From Flavihumibacter stibioxidans (GTDB lineage: Bacteria; Bacteroidota; Bacteroidia; Chitinophagales; Chitinophagaceae): a stretch of DNA of 64,000 bases. Positions 33,671 to 42,449 of the stretch are shown piece by piece. The notes under the pieces were generated by a model. The model searched no databases and was not told the origin of the DNA. It saw nothing but the letters and a program-made list of their open reading frames with translations. The DNA is taken from positions 96,200 through 160,199 of the forward strand of contig NZ_MBUA01000028.1 in assembly GCF_014332695.1 (NCBI RefSeq), written 5' to 3'. Made by a program: the position numbers and the translations under genes. Position 1 is the first letter of the stretch; every line of letters starts with the position of its first letter.

Positions 33671-33678
33671 TACCTTTG
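33671..33678 (+). promoter_or_regulatory. -7 box TACCTTTG, four bases before folD
   Basis: An exact TAnnTTTG followed by CGCC and then the folD ATG at 33683. Transcription from this box should start at or next to the start codon, giving a leaderless or near-leaderless mRNA. No clear -33 TTTG is seen. Confidence 0.5.
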
Positions 33679-33682
33679 CGCC

Positions 33683-34558
33683 ATGCAAATTTTAGACGGA
33701 CTACTCGTATCGAAAGCTACCAAGGATGAATTGCGCCTGAAAGTGGCCCAACTGGTTACGGAAGGAAAAAAAATCCCTCACCTGGCCGCAGTGCTGGTGG
33801 GTACCAACGGGGCCAGCGAAACCTATGTGGCAGCAAAAGTAAAAGCCTGCCAGGAAATCGGCTATAAATCAACCCTGATAAGGCTGGAAGATGATATCAG
33901 TGAAAACAAACTCCTTTCGATTATAGAGGACCTGAACCTGGACCCCGATATCGATGGCATCCTGGTACAGTTGCCGCTCCCTAAACATATTTCAGATGAA
34001 AAAGTGATCAATACCATCCTGCCCTCCAAGGACGTAGATGGCTTCCACCCGGTGAATGTTGGCCGTATGGTCCAGGGACTCGACACCTTTATACCTGCTA
34101 CTCCTTACGGTATCATGCTCATGCTGGAACATTACAGGATCAATACCAAAGGCATGCAGGCCGTGGTGATCGGACGCAGCAATATTGTGGGCCGCCCCAT
34201 GAGCATCCTGCTCAGCCAGTCGGGCAACCCCGGCAACTGTACTGTCACCATTACCCATTCCCATACTAAAAACCTGCCGGAGCTTTGCCGTAATGCCGAT
34301 ATTATAGTGGCTGCACTGGGTATCCCCGAATTTGTAAAGGGAGATATGGTAAAGGATGGCGCTATTGTAATTGATGTAGGCATTACCCGCGTGCCGGATG
34401 CCACCAAAAAATCGGGCTTTGCCCTCAAGGGTGATGTGGAATTTGCAACTGTAGCGCCAAAATGTTCATTTATCACCCCCGTCCCCGGCGGCGTTGGTCC
34501 TATGACCATTGCAGCCCTGATGAAGAACACATTTAAGGCCTGCGTCAACAATAACTGA
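33683..34558 (+). CDS. folD: Bifunctional methylene-THF dehydrogenase/cyclohydrolase
   Basis: 291 residues from ATG 33683 ([10 protein letters not shown]). Interconverts methylene- and formyl-tetrahydrofolate in one-carbon metabolism. Landmarks: the catalytic Lys region [41 protein letters not shown], the NADP fold [16 protein letters not shown] and [15 protein letters not shown]. The frame is open upstream to 33629, but family homology begins at MQILDG. The gene lies divergent to susC with 261 bases between, in which I see only the dyad CTAAT-N4-ATTAG (33583-33596). Confidence 0.97.
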   Translation: MQILDGLLVSKATKDELRLKVAQLVTEGKKIPHLAAVLVGTNGASETYVAAKVKACQEIGYKSTLIRLEDDISENKLLSIIEDLNLDPDIDGILVQLPLPKHISDEKVINTILPSKDVDGFHPVNVGRMVQGLDTFIPATPYGIMLMLEHYRINTKGMQAVVIGRSNIVGRPMSILLSQSGNPGNCTVTITHSHTKNLPELCRNADIIVAALGIPEFVKGDMVKDGAIVIDVGITRVPDATKKSGFALKGDVEFATVAPKCSFITPVPGGVGPMTIAALMKNTFKACVNNN

Positions 34559-34592
34559 GAGAATTTCTCATTAATCCTAAATCATCCATCCC

Positions 34593-35192
34593 ATGTCTCC
34601 TCTTCCCGTAATGGAGTCCTTCTACACCCTCCAGGGTGAAGGCTTTCACCAGGGCCGGGCAGCCTATTTTATCAGGCTGGGCGGCTGTGATGTAGGCTGT
34701 GTCTGGTGTGACGTAAAAGACAGTTGGGACGCGTCCAGGCACCCATTGGTTTCCATTAAGGACATAGTTGCCGGCGCAAAATCCTACCCGGGCCGCCTGG
34801 CGGTGATTACCGGTGGAGAGCCATTATTGCACGACCTGAACGAACTCACTACAGCCCTTAAAGCCGAAGGATTTGAGACCAATATCGAAACCTCCGGCTC
34901 CAGCCCGCTGAGCGGCTCCTGGAACTGGATCTGCCTTTCCCCCAAAAAGTTTAAAGCCCCCCTGCCGGAAGTGGTGGAAGCCGCAGATGAACTGAAAGTG
35001 GTAATTTTCAACAAATCAGATTTCGACTGGGCGGAAAAATATGCCGCGCTGGTTAAGCCCTCCTGTAAATTGTACCTGCAGCCCGAATGGGACAAAAAAG
35101 AGCAGATGCTGCCACTGATCATCGATTACATAAAGGCAAATCCGGGGTGGGAACTAAGTTTACAGGTGCATAAGTATATAAATGTTCCGTGA
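34593..35192 (+). CDS. queE: 7-carboxy-7-deazaguanine synthase
   Basis: 199 residues, radical SAM enzyme converting carboxytetrahydropterin (product of QueD) to CDG in queuosine/7-deazaguanine synthesis. The Fe-S cluster cysteines are Cys32, Cys36 and Cys39 in CDVGCVWC; SAM contact TGGEPLLH follows. The first residues ESFYTLQGEGFHQG are typical. It follows folD by 34 bases in the same direction. QueD and FolE, the preceding steps, are encoded at 60.3-61.4 kb. Confidence 0.95.
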   Translation: MSPLPVMESFYTLQGEGFHQGRAAYFIRLGGCDVGCVWCDVKDSWDASRHPLVSIKDIVAGAKSYPGRLAVITGGEPLLHDLNELTTALKAEGFETNIETSGSSPLSGSWNWICLSPKKFKAPLPEVVEAADELKVVIFNKSDFDWAEKYAALVKPSCKLYLQPEWDKKEQMLPLIIDYIKANPGWELSLQVHKYINVP

Positions 35193-35260
35193 GAATATAG
35201 CTGTGCCAAAGCAAATAATATGGCCTGATTTTCGTTCTTGCTAGACCTATTACTGTAGCC

Positions 35261-37177
35261 ATGCTCATACGAATCCTGTATTTCCTTCTCCTGATTGCCA
35301 TCCTGGAACCTGCTGCTGCTCAGCAATACAATCCGGGAAAGGTCAGTTCCAAAGCCACCAAACTTTACCAGCAGGCCATGCAGGCCGCGGAAAACGGTGA
35401 TTTCAGGGAAGGTATCCGGCTCCTGCAGGAAGCTGTCAAAACCGATCCGGGTTTCGCTGACGCGTGGTTGTCTATTGCCGGAATGTTCGGCGAACTTAAG
35501 GACTATGAGCAATCTGTCCTGAATTACGAAAAGGCCCTGGCCATCGATTCGGCCTATTCACGCGATTATAACCTGCCCTACTCCATCAACCTGGCCGGCA
35601 TGGGACGTTTTGAGGAAGCCCTTAAAGCCGTTAACCGGTTTATGACCATCAATGACCTGAATGAATCCAGCCAGCGGGCCTCCTCTTTCCGCCGCCGATG
35701 CTACCTCTTTGCCATTGAACAGGCCGCCAATCCTGATATCGCCAATTTCAGCTTCAGGCCTGTGAACCTCGGCGATAACGTAAACAGCACCGTTTCAGAA
35801 TACTATCCCACCCTGACCATCGACAACAAACAACTGATTTTCACCCGTCGGGTAAACAACAGGAATGAAGACTTTTATGAAACCCGGCAGACTGATAGTG
35901 GCTGGAACAGGGCTGCGGGACTTACCGGTATGATCAATTCCAACCTCAATGAAGGCGCACAATCCATTTCACAGGATGGCGAATGGCTGATCTTCACCGG
36001 GTGTAATTTTCCGGAAGGGGCCGGCAGTTGCGACCTGTATATTTCCTTCCTTACCCCGGAAGGCTGGAGTGAACCTGAAAACCTTGGAAACAAAATCAAC
36101 ACCGAATTCTGGGAGTCCGCTCCCAGCCTGTCGCCTGATAAGCGGGACCTCTATTTTGCCAGCCGCCGTCCGGATGGTTATGGGGGCAGTGATATATGGG
36201 TAACCCACCGCCTTCCGAACGGCAAATGGAGTGACCCTGAAAACCTTGGCCCGGAAATCAATACCAGCGGAGATGAAAGCTGTCCCTTTATACATGCGGA
36301 CAACCAGAGCCTGTATTTCACTTCCAACGGATTACAGGGTTATGGAGGGGATGACCTTTTCCTGGCGCGCAAAGGACCTAAGGGAAGCTTCAGCCTCCCG
36401 CGGAACCTGGGCTACCCCATCAACACCATCGAAAACGAAGGCAGCCTGGTAATTACGGCAGATGGTACAACTGCGTATTATGCCAGTGACCGTGGCGACA
36501 GTAAAGGCGGACTGGACCTCTATACTTTTACCATGCGGCCAGATGTGCGCCCCATCAAGACGCTCTGGGTAAAAGGGAAAGTGATGGATGAAAAAACCCG
36601 GCAGGGACTGCCCTCGGCTGTTGAACTAACGGATATCAGTACCCGACAGATTATCAGCAGGGTACAAACAGATGAAACAGGAAACTATCTCATAACGCTG
36701 CCGGTTGGTCGCGATTACGCTTTCAATGTAAACAGAAAGGGTTACCTCTTCTATTCTGAAAGTTTTCCCCTGAGTAAAAAAGACCCCGATTCCACCTATA
36801 ACATTGACATCCCATTGCAGCCAATCACTGCAGATGCCACGGTGGTACTGAAAAACATTTTCTTTGAAACCGGCAGCACGGTACTGGGAAGCAACTCGGA
36901 AGTTGAACTCGACAGGCTCGTTGAATTGTTGAAGGAAAACCCTAAGCTTCGTATCCAGATCAACGGGCATACCGACAATATAGGACAGGCAGCAGACAAT
37001 CTGAAGCTTTCCAACGGCCGCGCGCAGAGCGTGGTAAATTACCTCATCTCAAAAGGAATTGATACAAAACGGCTAACACACAGGGGATTTGGTGCCACAA
37101 GCCCGCTGGCCGACAATAAAACCGAAGAAGGCAGGTCAAGGAACCGCCGGACAGAGCTGAAGGTAATTGCCCAATAA
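35261..37177 (+). CDS. PorE-like TPR/PD40/OmpA-domain protein
   Basis: 638 residues with a signal peptide (MLIRILYFLLLIAILEPAAA). Domain order: TPR repeats (about 25-130), a PD40 beta-propeller (about 165-425, repeated motifs such as DKRDLYFASRRPDGYGGSDI and ADNQSLYFTSNGLQGYGGDD), a carboxypeptidase-like regulatory domain (about 430-510) and a C-terminal OmpA peptidoglycan-binding domain (INGHTDNIGQAADNLKLSNGRA). This same four-part order defines PorE, a T9SS component that ties the machinery to the cell wall. Since sprA is nearby, I favour PorE, but Bacteroidota have several paralogues of this layout. Confidence 0.82.
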   Translation: MLIRILYFLLLIAILEPAAAQQYNPGKVSSKATKLYQQAMQAAENGDFREGIRLLQEAVKTDPGFADAWLSIAGMFGELKDYEQSVLNYEKALAIDSAYSRDYNLPYSINLAGMGRFEEALKAVNRFMTINDLNESSQRASSFRRRCYLFAIEQAANPDIANFSFRPVNLGDNVNSTVSEYYPTLTIDNKQLIFTRRVNNRNEDFYETRQTDSGWNRAAGLTGMINSNLNEGAQSISQDGEWLIFTGCNFPEGAGSCDLYISFLTPEGWSEPENLGNKINTEFWESAPSLSPDKRDLYFASRRPDGYGGSDIWVTHRLPNGKWSDPENLGPEINTSGDESCPFIHADNQSLYFTSNGLQGYGGDDLFLARKGPKGSFSLPRNLGYPINTIENEGSLVITADGTTAYYASDRGDSKGGLDLYTFTMRPDVRPIKTLWVKGKVMDEKTRQGLPSAVELTDISTRQIISRVQTDETGNYLITLPVGRDYAFNVNRKGYLFYSESFPLSKKDPDSTYNIDIPLQPITADATVVLKNIFFETGSTVLGSNSEVELDRLVELLKENPKLRIQINGHTDNIGQAADNLKLSNGRAQSVVNYLISKGIDTKRLTHRGFGATSPLADNKTEEGRSRNRRTELKVIAQ

Positions 37178-37237
37178 ACCGTTTTTTCACGCTGTTTTTT
37201 GTTGCCCGTGCCGGTTATTTTCATAGCAAAATAAACT

Positions 37238-38341
37238 ATGAGCGAAGAAAGGGTTTACCAGCTGGCACTGACACAGGTACCTCATATCGGTTATGTACAT
37301 GCGAAAATTCTGGTTGATACATTTAAATCGGCCGAAGCTGTTTTCAGGGCGCCGCTGCGCCAGTTGGAAGCGCTGCCGGGAATTGGTGAAGCCAGGGCCC
37401 GTTCCATCATGCATTTCAGGGATTTTGCCCCCAGCGAAAAAATGCTCCGGCAGGTGGAGTCCCAGGGCATCCAACTGGTTTTTCTTTCGGATGAGACCTA
37501 CCCCCTCAGATTACTTCGATGCATTGACCCACCCACACTAATGTTTTATAAAGGCCTGGCCGACCTGAATGCAGACAGGATGATTGCAGTAATCGGCACC
37601 AGGATGCACACGGAATATGCAAGGCTGCAAACGGAAAAATTCATCCGCGACCTATCCGATCACCGGATCACGATTATCAGCGGCATGGCCTATGGCATTG
37701 ACGGCCTGGCACACCGGTCTGCCCTGAAATATTCCCTGCCCACCATCGGTGTGCTGGCGCACGGACTTGATTCCATTTATCCGCCGGAACACAGCGGCCT
37801 GGCCCGTGAAATGATCAGGGCCAATGGTGGCCTGCTGACGGAATTCCCGGTCGGGGCAAAGGCCGACAGGCACCATTTCCCCGTGCGCAACCGGGTGGTT
37901 GCCGGACTTTGTGATGCGGTGGTGGTAATGGAAACCGGTACCAGGGGTGGCAGCATGATCACGGCCGAGCTGGCAGATGGCTACGGAACCTCGGTCTTTG
38001 CCCTGCCCGGAAGGGTGACAGACAGGCAAAGTGAAGGCTGCAACCAGTTACTCAGGCGGAAAAAAGCAAGTATCATCACCTGTGCGCAGGATTTCCTCGA
38101 TGAGATGAACTGGCTTCCACGAAAAGCGGGGTCCGTAGCACCCCAACTGACCCTTCCCTACGAACTGAATGCAGCAGAAGCTGTTATTGTCCACCTGCTG
38201 GGCACTTATGAAACCCTTCCGATTGACCAGTTATATATCCTCAGCGGGCTCAATTCAGGCGCAGCCGCATCGGCCATTCTGGAACTGGAACTGAAAAACA
38301 TTATCACCACCCTGCCGGGAAAAAGGTATCGGTTGGTATAG
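37238..38341 (+). CDS. dprA: DprA/Smf DNA-processing protein
   Basis: 367 residues. Binds incoming single-stranded DNA in transformation and loads RecA. An N-terminal HhH-like region (QLEALPGIGEARARSIM) precedes the Rossmann-type DprA core with IAVIGTRMHTEY, SGMAYGIDGLAH, GVLAHGLDSIYP, FPVRNRVVAGLCDAVVV and GTRGGSMITAELA, and a C-terminal winged-helix domain. It is complete. The stop at 38341 is followed after 12 bases by a perfect palindrome. Confidence 0.96.
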   Translation: MSEERVYQLALTQVPHIGYVHAKILVDTFKSAEAVFRAPLRQLEALPGIGEARARSIMHFRDFAPSEKMLRQVESQGIQLVFLSDETYPLRLLRCIDPPTLMFYKGLADLNADRMIAVIGTRMHTEYARLQTEKFIRDLSDHRITIISGMAYGIDGLAHRSALKYSLPTIGVLAHGLDSIYPPEHSGLAREMIRANGGLLTEFPVGAKADRHHFPVRNRVVAGLCDAVVVMETGTRGGSMITAELADGYGTSVFALPGRVTDRQSEGCNQLLRRKKASIITCAQDFLDEMNWLPRKAGSVAPQLTLPYELNAAEAVIVHLLGTYETLPIDQLYILSGLNSGAAASAILELELKNIITTLPGKRYRLV

Positions 38342-38353
38342 CAAAGGATTTCA

Positions 38354-38420
38354 GGTGTCTGCCACGGGTCAGGTGTCTGACACTTCTAAAGTGTCAGACA
38401 CCTGACCCGTGGCAGACACC
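38354..38420. repeat. Perfect 67-base palindrome between dprA and guaB
   Basis: Two 32-base arms (38354-38385 and 38389-38420) are exact reverse complements with a 3-base loop CTA. Each arm contains GGTGTCTG twice and a nested small palindrome GTGTC-T-GACAC. Neither side is followed by a T run, so it is not a simple Rho-independent terminator. It ends 9 bases before the -33 box of guaB. Confidence 0.97.
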
Positions 38421-38429
38421 CGACAAAAA

Positions 38430-38462
38430 TTTGGGAGGTTTTTACCTGCTACCCTATCTTTG
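38430..38462 (+). promoter_or_regulatory. guaB promoter: TTTG-N21-TATCTTTG, leaderless layout
   Basis: TTTG (38430-38433) and TATCTTTG (38455-38462, exact TAnnTTTG) are separated by 21 bases, matching the Bacteroidota primary-sigma promoter. The ATG of guaB begins three bases after the -7 box, so the mRNA should start at or beside the start codon. Confidence 0.65.
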
Positions 38463-38465
38463 CAC

Positions 38466-39971
38466 ATGGCAACAAGAAAGAGAACAACCCCCACAATCGA
38501 TTTATCCCACAAATTTTTTGGAGAAGGGCTCACCTTCGATGATGTATTACTGGTTCCTGCCTATTCGCAGGTTTTACCCCGTGAAGTAAATATCCAGTCA
38601 AGGCTCACCAAAAGCATCAGCCTGAATATCCCGATGCTTTCCGCCGCAATGGATACCGTTACCGAAGCCAACCTGGCAATTGCGCTCGCGCGCGAAGGCG
38701 GCATCGGAATGCTTCACAAGAATATGACCATTGAAAGGCAGGCCGAACAGGTCCGGAAGGTTAAAAGAAGTGAAAGCGGCATGATCATCGATCCGGTTAC
38801 CCTTACCCAGGATGCCACCATTGGTGATGCCCTCCGCCTGATGAAGGAAAACAAGATCGGCGGCATTCCCATTATTGACAAGAAAAACAAACTCGTTGGC
38901 ATCCTTACCAACCGCGACCTGCGGTTTGAAACCACCAATAAATCACGCAGGGTCAGCGAGGTGATGACCAGCGAAAGGCTGATCACCGCACCGGAAGGAA
39001 CCGATATGAAAAAAGCGGAGAAGATACTCCAGCAATATAAAATTGAAAAATTACCCGTGGTGAAAAAGGATGGCACCCTGGCCGGACTGATCACCTACCG
39101 GGACATACTGCAATTAACCAGTTTCCCCCATGCCAATAAGGATGGTTACGGCCGTTTGCTGGCAGGTGCTGCCATAGGCATCACAAAAGATATGCTCGAC
39201 CGCGTAGCGGCACTCGTGCATGTGGGTGTCGATGTGGTTACCCTCGACAGCGCACACGGCCATACCAAAGGTGTTATGGATGCAGTTAAACTGGTTAAAA
39301 AGAACTTCAAAACCTTACAGGTTATCGCAGGAAACGTAGGTACGGCCGAAGGCGCCCGAGCACTTGCTGAAGCGGGTGCTGATTGCGTTAAAATAGGAAT
39401 AGGGCCGGGATCCATTTGCACCACCCGTATCGTAGCCGGTGCCGGTGTGCCGCAGCTCACCGCCATCATGGAAGCCTACAGTGCCCTGAAACCAATGGGT
39501 GTGCCGCTGATTGCGGATGGGGGTATCCGTTATACAGGAGATATGGTTAAAGCCATCGCAGCCGGAGCTGACTGTGTAATGATGGGAAGTGTTTTTGCCG
39601 GAGTGGAAGAAAGTCCCGGTGACACCATCATCTACGAAGGACGTAAGTTCAAGGAATACCGCGGTATGGGGTCCATCGGCGCCATGGCACAGGGATCCAG
39701 CGACCGTTACTTCCAGGATGTGGAAGACGATATCAAGAAACTGGTGCCGGAAGGCATTGAAGGCCGGGTGGCCTACAAGGGTTTCCTGAAAGAAGTGGTA
39801 GCCCAGTTTGTTGGCGGATTAAGGGCCGGTATGGGATACTGCGGTGCCAAAGATGTGGAAACACTTAAAGCCAGTGCACGATTCACCAAGATCACCAATG
39901 CCGGCATGAAGGAAAGCCATGCCCACGACGTGGATATCACCAAGGAAGCCCCGAATTACAGCAGGAAATAA
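38466..39971 (+). CDS. guaB: IMP dehydrogenase
   Basis: 501 residues from ATG 38466 ([18 protein letters not shown]). Oxidises IMP to XMP, the committed step of GMP synthesis. Landmarks: [14 protein letters not shown], two CBS domains (about 105-230), and the active-site loop [11 protein letters not shown] with the catalytic cysteine, plus the flap region [10 protein letters not shown]. The frame is open upstream to 38409, into the palindrome, but homology and the promoter place the start at 38466. Confidence 0.98.
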   Translation: MATRKRTTPTIDLSHKFFGEGLTFDDVLLVPAYSQVLPREVNIQSRLTKSISLNIPMLSAAMDTVTEANLAIALAREGGIGMLHKNMTIERQAEQVRKVKRSESGMIIDPVTLTQDATIGDALRLMKENKIGGIPIIDKKNKLVGILTNRDLRFETTNKSRRVSEVMTSERLITAPEGTDMKKAEKILQQYKIEKLPVVKKDGTLAGLITYRDILQLTSFPHANKDGYGRLLAGAAIGITKDMLDRVAALVHVGVDVVTLDSAHGHTKGVMDAVKLVKKNFKTLQVIAGNVGTAEGARALAEAGADCVKIGIGPGSICTTRIVAGAGVPQLTAIMEAYSALKPMGVPLIADGGIRYTGDMVKAIAAGADCVMMGSVFAGVEESPGDTIIYEGRKFKEYRGMGSIGAMAQGSSDRYFQDVEDDIKKLVPEGIEGRVAYKGFLKEVVAQFVGGLRAGMGYCGAKDVETLKASARFTKITNAGMKESHAHDVDITKEAPNYSRK

Positions 39972-39983
39972 CAGGAAGGTTAT

Positions 39984-40035
39984 GATGGTTTATTGGCCGG
40001 AGGGTTATCTTTAACCATTCAACCAGTAAACCATC
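39984..40035 (+). terminator. Compound hairpin between guaB and lnt
   Basis: An outer 13-base stem (39984-39996 with 40023-40035, one G-U pair) encloses a small GGTTA/TAACC stem (40003-40016). A T-rich stretch (40050-40055) follows 14 bases later. It may end guaB transcripts or lower read-through into lnt. The loop holds ACCATTCAACCAG, reminiscent of the CATTCAC repeats. Confidence 0.35.
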
Positions 40036-40060
40036 AGACCATCTTATAATTTTTTGCACT

Positions 40061-41668
40061 TTGAAGAAATTTCCGCCATTTATACTCGCCCTGGCAACAG
40101 GTTTATTACTGGCCGCATCATGGCCTCCGCTGCCCACTACCTTTCTTATTTTCGTCGCTTTTATTCCACTGTTTTATTTCCTGGAACAGGAACCAGGTAA
40201 ATGGAAATTCCTGGGCTGGGCCTTCTTTTCGATGTTAACCTGGAATGCCACCACCACCTGGTGGATATGGAATTCAACCGGCCCCGGCTCCGTGGCAGCC
40301 ATTATTACCAACAGCCTGTTTATGATCCTACCCTGGCTGGCATTGTACAACGTGCATAAAAGATTAGGCGGCAGGTTCAGTTACTGGGCTTTCCTAGCCT
40401 GCTGGATGACCTTCGAATACATTCACCTGAACTGGGAACTCAGCTGGCCCTGGCTCACCCTGGGTAATGCATTTGCCGATCATCCCGAATGGGTGCAATG
40501 GTACCAGTTCACCGGCACCAGCGGCGGATCTTTATGGGTACTGTTCATCAATGTAATCCTCTTCCAGCAAATCAATGCGGTATCCGGCAACCGTAAATTG
40601 CTGATCCGATCCATGACCTGGTTCATGCTGGCAGCAGTAGGAATTCCCATGGCCGTTTCACTGATGGTAAAAGCATTCAATATGCGGCTGGATGCGCGCG
40701 TCAACAATAAACCCAAAAAGAATATTGTTGTGGTCCAACCCAATATAGACCCATACCAGAAATTCGGCGAGGGCACACAGGATGTCCAGATCAACCAACT
40801 GATACGGTTAAGCGAAACCATGGTTGACAGCAACACTGCCCTGGTAGTATGGCCGGAAACTGCCATCAATCTTCCGGGCGGGATCGAAGAAGACAGCATC
40901 AGGAAGTATTCAGTATTCAAGCCGGTATGGGACTTCCTGCACAGGCATCCCCAACTGAAATTATTGAGCGGAATTGAAGGATACAGAATCTACAGGAATG
41001 GCGGTCAGTCAGAATACGCGAGACCCATTACCGGAACCGGTTTCTGGTACGACACGTATAACACTGCCGCGCTTCTTGATTCTTCGGGTATACTTTACCG
41101 TTATCATAAATCTAAACTTGTTCCCGGAGTCGAAGCCCTCCCCTCCTTCCTCCGTTTCCTGGGCAGTTGGTTTGAACAGTTCGGCGGCACAACCGGCGGT
41201 TATGCCAAACAGGAAGAAAGAACTGTTTTACCCGATGAACACAATGGACTCAGGATCGCTCCGGCCATTTGTTATGAAAGCATATACGGCGATTTCCTAA
41301 CCGGCTTCCAGCGCAACGGGGCCAATATCATTGCTGTCATTACCAATGACGGTTGGTGGGGTAATACATCGGGACATAAACAGCATTTAGCCTATGCGAG
41401 GCTAAGGGCAATTGAAACAAGACGCTGGGTGGTGCGCAGTGCCAATACAGGTATCAGCGCATTCATAGACCCCTACGGAACGGTGCTGCAGGCCCAGCCC
41501 TGGGATACCGCTGCCGCTATCAAACAGGTCATCCAGCCCAACGCAGAACAGACTTTTTATGCCAGGTTCGGTGACTGGATCTCAAAGATCATGGTTGCCC
41601 TGGCCATTGTGCTGGTAGGCTATTCCACATATACCTATTTTACCGGCAGAAAAAAAGCAGTGTTATGA
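40061..41668 (+). CDS. lnt: Apolipoprotein N-acyltransferase
   Basis: 535 residues; adds the third acyl chain to lipoproteins at the inner membrane. An N-terminal multi-helix membrane domain (about 1-205) precedes a periplasmic nitrilase domain with the catalytic triad Glu266 (VWPETA), Lys352 (HKSKLVPG) and Cys404 (APAICYESIYG). The start is a TTG at 40061 (TTG AAG AAA), giving MKKFPPFIL; no in-frame ATG precedes the first helix. The stop overlaps the next gene (ATGA). Confidence 0.95.
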   Translation: MKKFPPFILALATGLLLAASWPPLPTTFLIFVAFIPLFYFLEQEPGKWKFLGWAFFSMLTWNATTTWWIWNSTGPGSVAAIITNSLFMILPWLALYNVHKRLGGRFSYWAFLACWMTFEYIHLNWELSWPWLTLGNAFADHPEWVQWYQFTGTSGGSLWVLFINVILFQQINAVSGNRKLLIRSMTWFMLAAVGIPMAVSLMVKAFNMRLDARVNNKPKKNIVVVQPNIDPYQKFGEGTQDVQINQLIRLSETMVDSNTALVVWPETAINLPGGIEEDSIRKYSVFKPVWDFLHRHPQLKLLSGIEGYRIYRNGGQSEYARPITGTGFWYDTYNTAALLDSSGILYRYHKSKLVPGVEALPSFLRFLGSWFEQFGGTTGGYAKQEERTVLPDEHNGLRIAPAICYESIYGDFLTGFQRNGANIIAVITNDGWWGNTSGHKQHLAYARLRAIETRRWVVRSANTGISAFIDPYGTVLQAQPWDTAAAIKQVIQPNAEQTFYARFGDWISKIMVALAIVLVGYSTYTYFTGRKKAVL

Positions 41669-42432
41669 TGCATTACCAAAAAACCGGAGAGGGATTACCC
41701 GTTGTATTGATCCATGGCTTCGGTGAAGACAGCAGGATCTGGGAAAAACAGGCCAGTGTGCTAGCTGCACAGTTCCAACTTATAATTCCCGACCTGCCGG
41801 GGACCGGACTTTCACCATTCCGGGAACCGGTAAGTATGGAATCCATGGCCGATGGCATTGCAGCAATACTGGATCATGAAAAGATTAACAAATCCGTGGT
41901 GATTGGCCATTCAATGGGCGGTTATATTACCCTGGCATTTGCGGAAAAATACCCTGAAAAACTACGCGGTTTCGGACTCCTGCACTCTACTGCTTTTGCA
42001 GACAGTGACACAAAAAAAGAGGCCAGGAGGAAAAGCATTGATTTTATCCGGCAGCATGGGTCCTTAAGTTTTCTGGAAACCGCCACAACCAACCTTTTTG
42101 CCGAAAAAAACCGCTCCCGGATGGCAGAAACCATTAAATCCATTGCCGGTTCCAATGCTTACATACTGCCCGAAACACTTATTGCGTTCTATGAAGCGAT
42201 GATGGCAAGGCCTGACCGCACCAAAGTGTTGAAAAACGCAGAGGTGCCGGTTCTGTTTATTGCAGGAAAGGAAGACCTGGCAGTGCCTTTTTCCGACACC
42301 ATGCAACAGGTGCATCTTCCTGAATTGTCATATATTTATATTCTCGGGCAATCCGGTCATATGGGAATGCTGGAGGAAACAGAAAAATGCAATGTGGCAA
42401 TCAGCAGGTTTTTGAGTGATTTGTCATCGTAG
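41665..42432 (+). CDS. Alpha/beta-fold hydrolase
   Basis: 255 residues with the alpha/beta hydrolase fold: oxyanion region HGFGEDSRIW, nucleophile Ser83 in GHSMGG, acid in AGKEDLAVP and the terminal His in GQSGHMGM. No signal peptide, so cytoplasmic. It overlaps lnt by four bases and is translationally coupled to it. The substrate is unknown; the family covers esterases, lactonases and haloperoxidase-like enzymes. Confidence 0.88.
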   Translation: MMHYQKTGEGLPVVLIHGFGEDSRIWEKQASVLAAQFQLIIPDLPGTGLSPFREPVSMESMADGIAAILDHEKINKSVVIGHSMGGYITLAFAEKYPEKLRGFGLLHSTAFADSDTKKEARRKSIDFIRQHGSLSFLETATTNLFAEKNRSRMAETIKSIAGSNAYILPETLIAFYEAMMARPDRTKVLKNAEVPVLFIAGKEDLAVPFSDTMQQVHLPELSYIYILGQSGHMGMLEETEKCNVAISRFLSDLSS

Positions 42433-42449
42433 CAGAATAATCACAACGC

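Noticed and set aside
38354-38420. Rho-independent terminator of dprA
   Set aside because: The palindrome is far longer than a terminator stem and neither strand has a T-tract after it.
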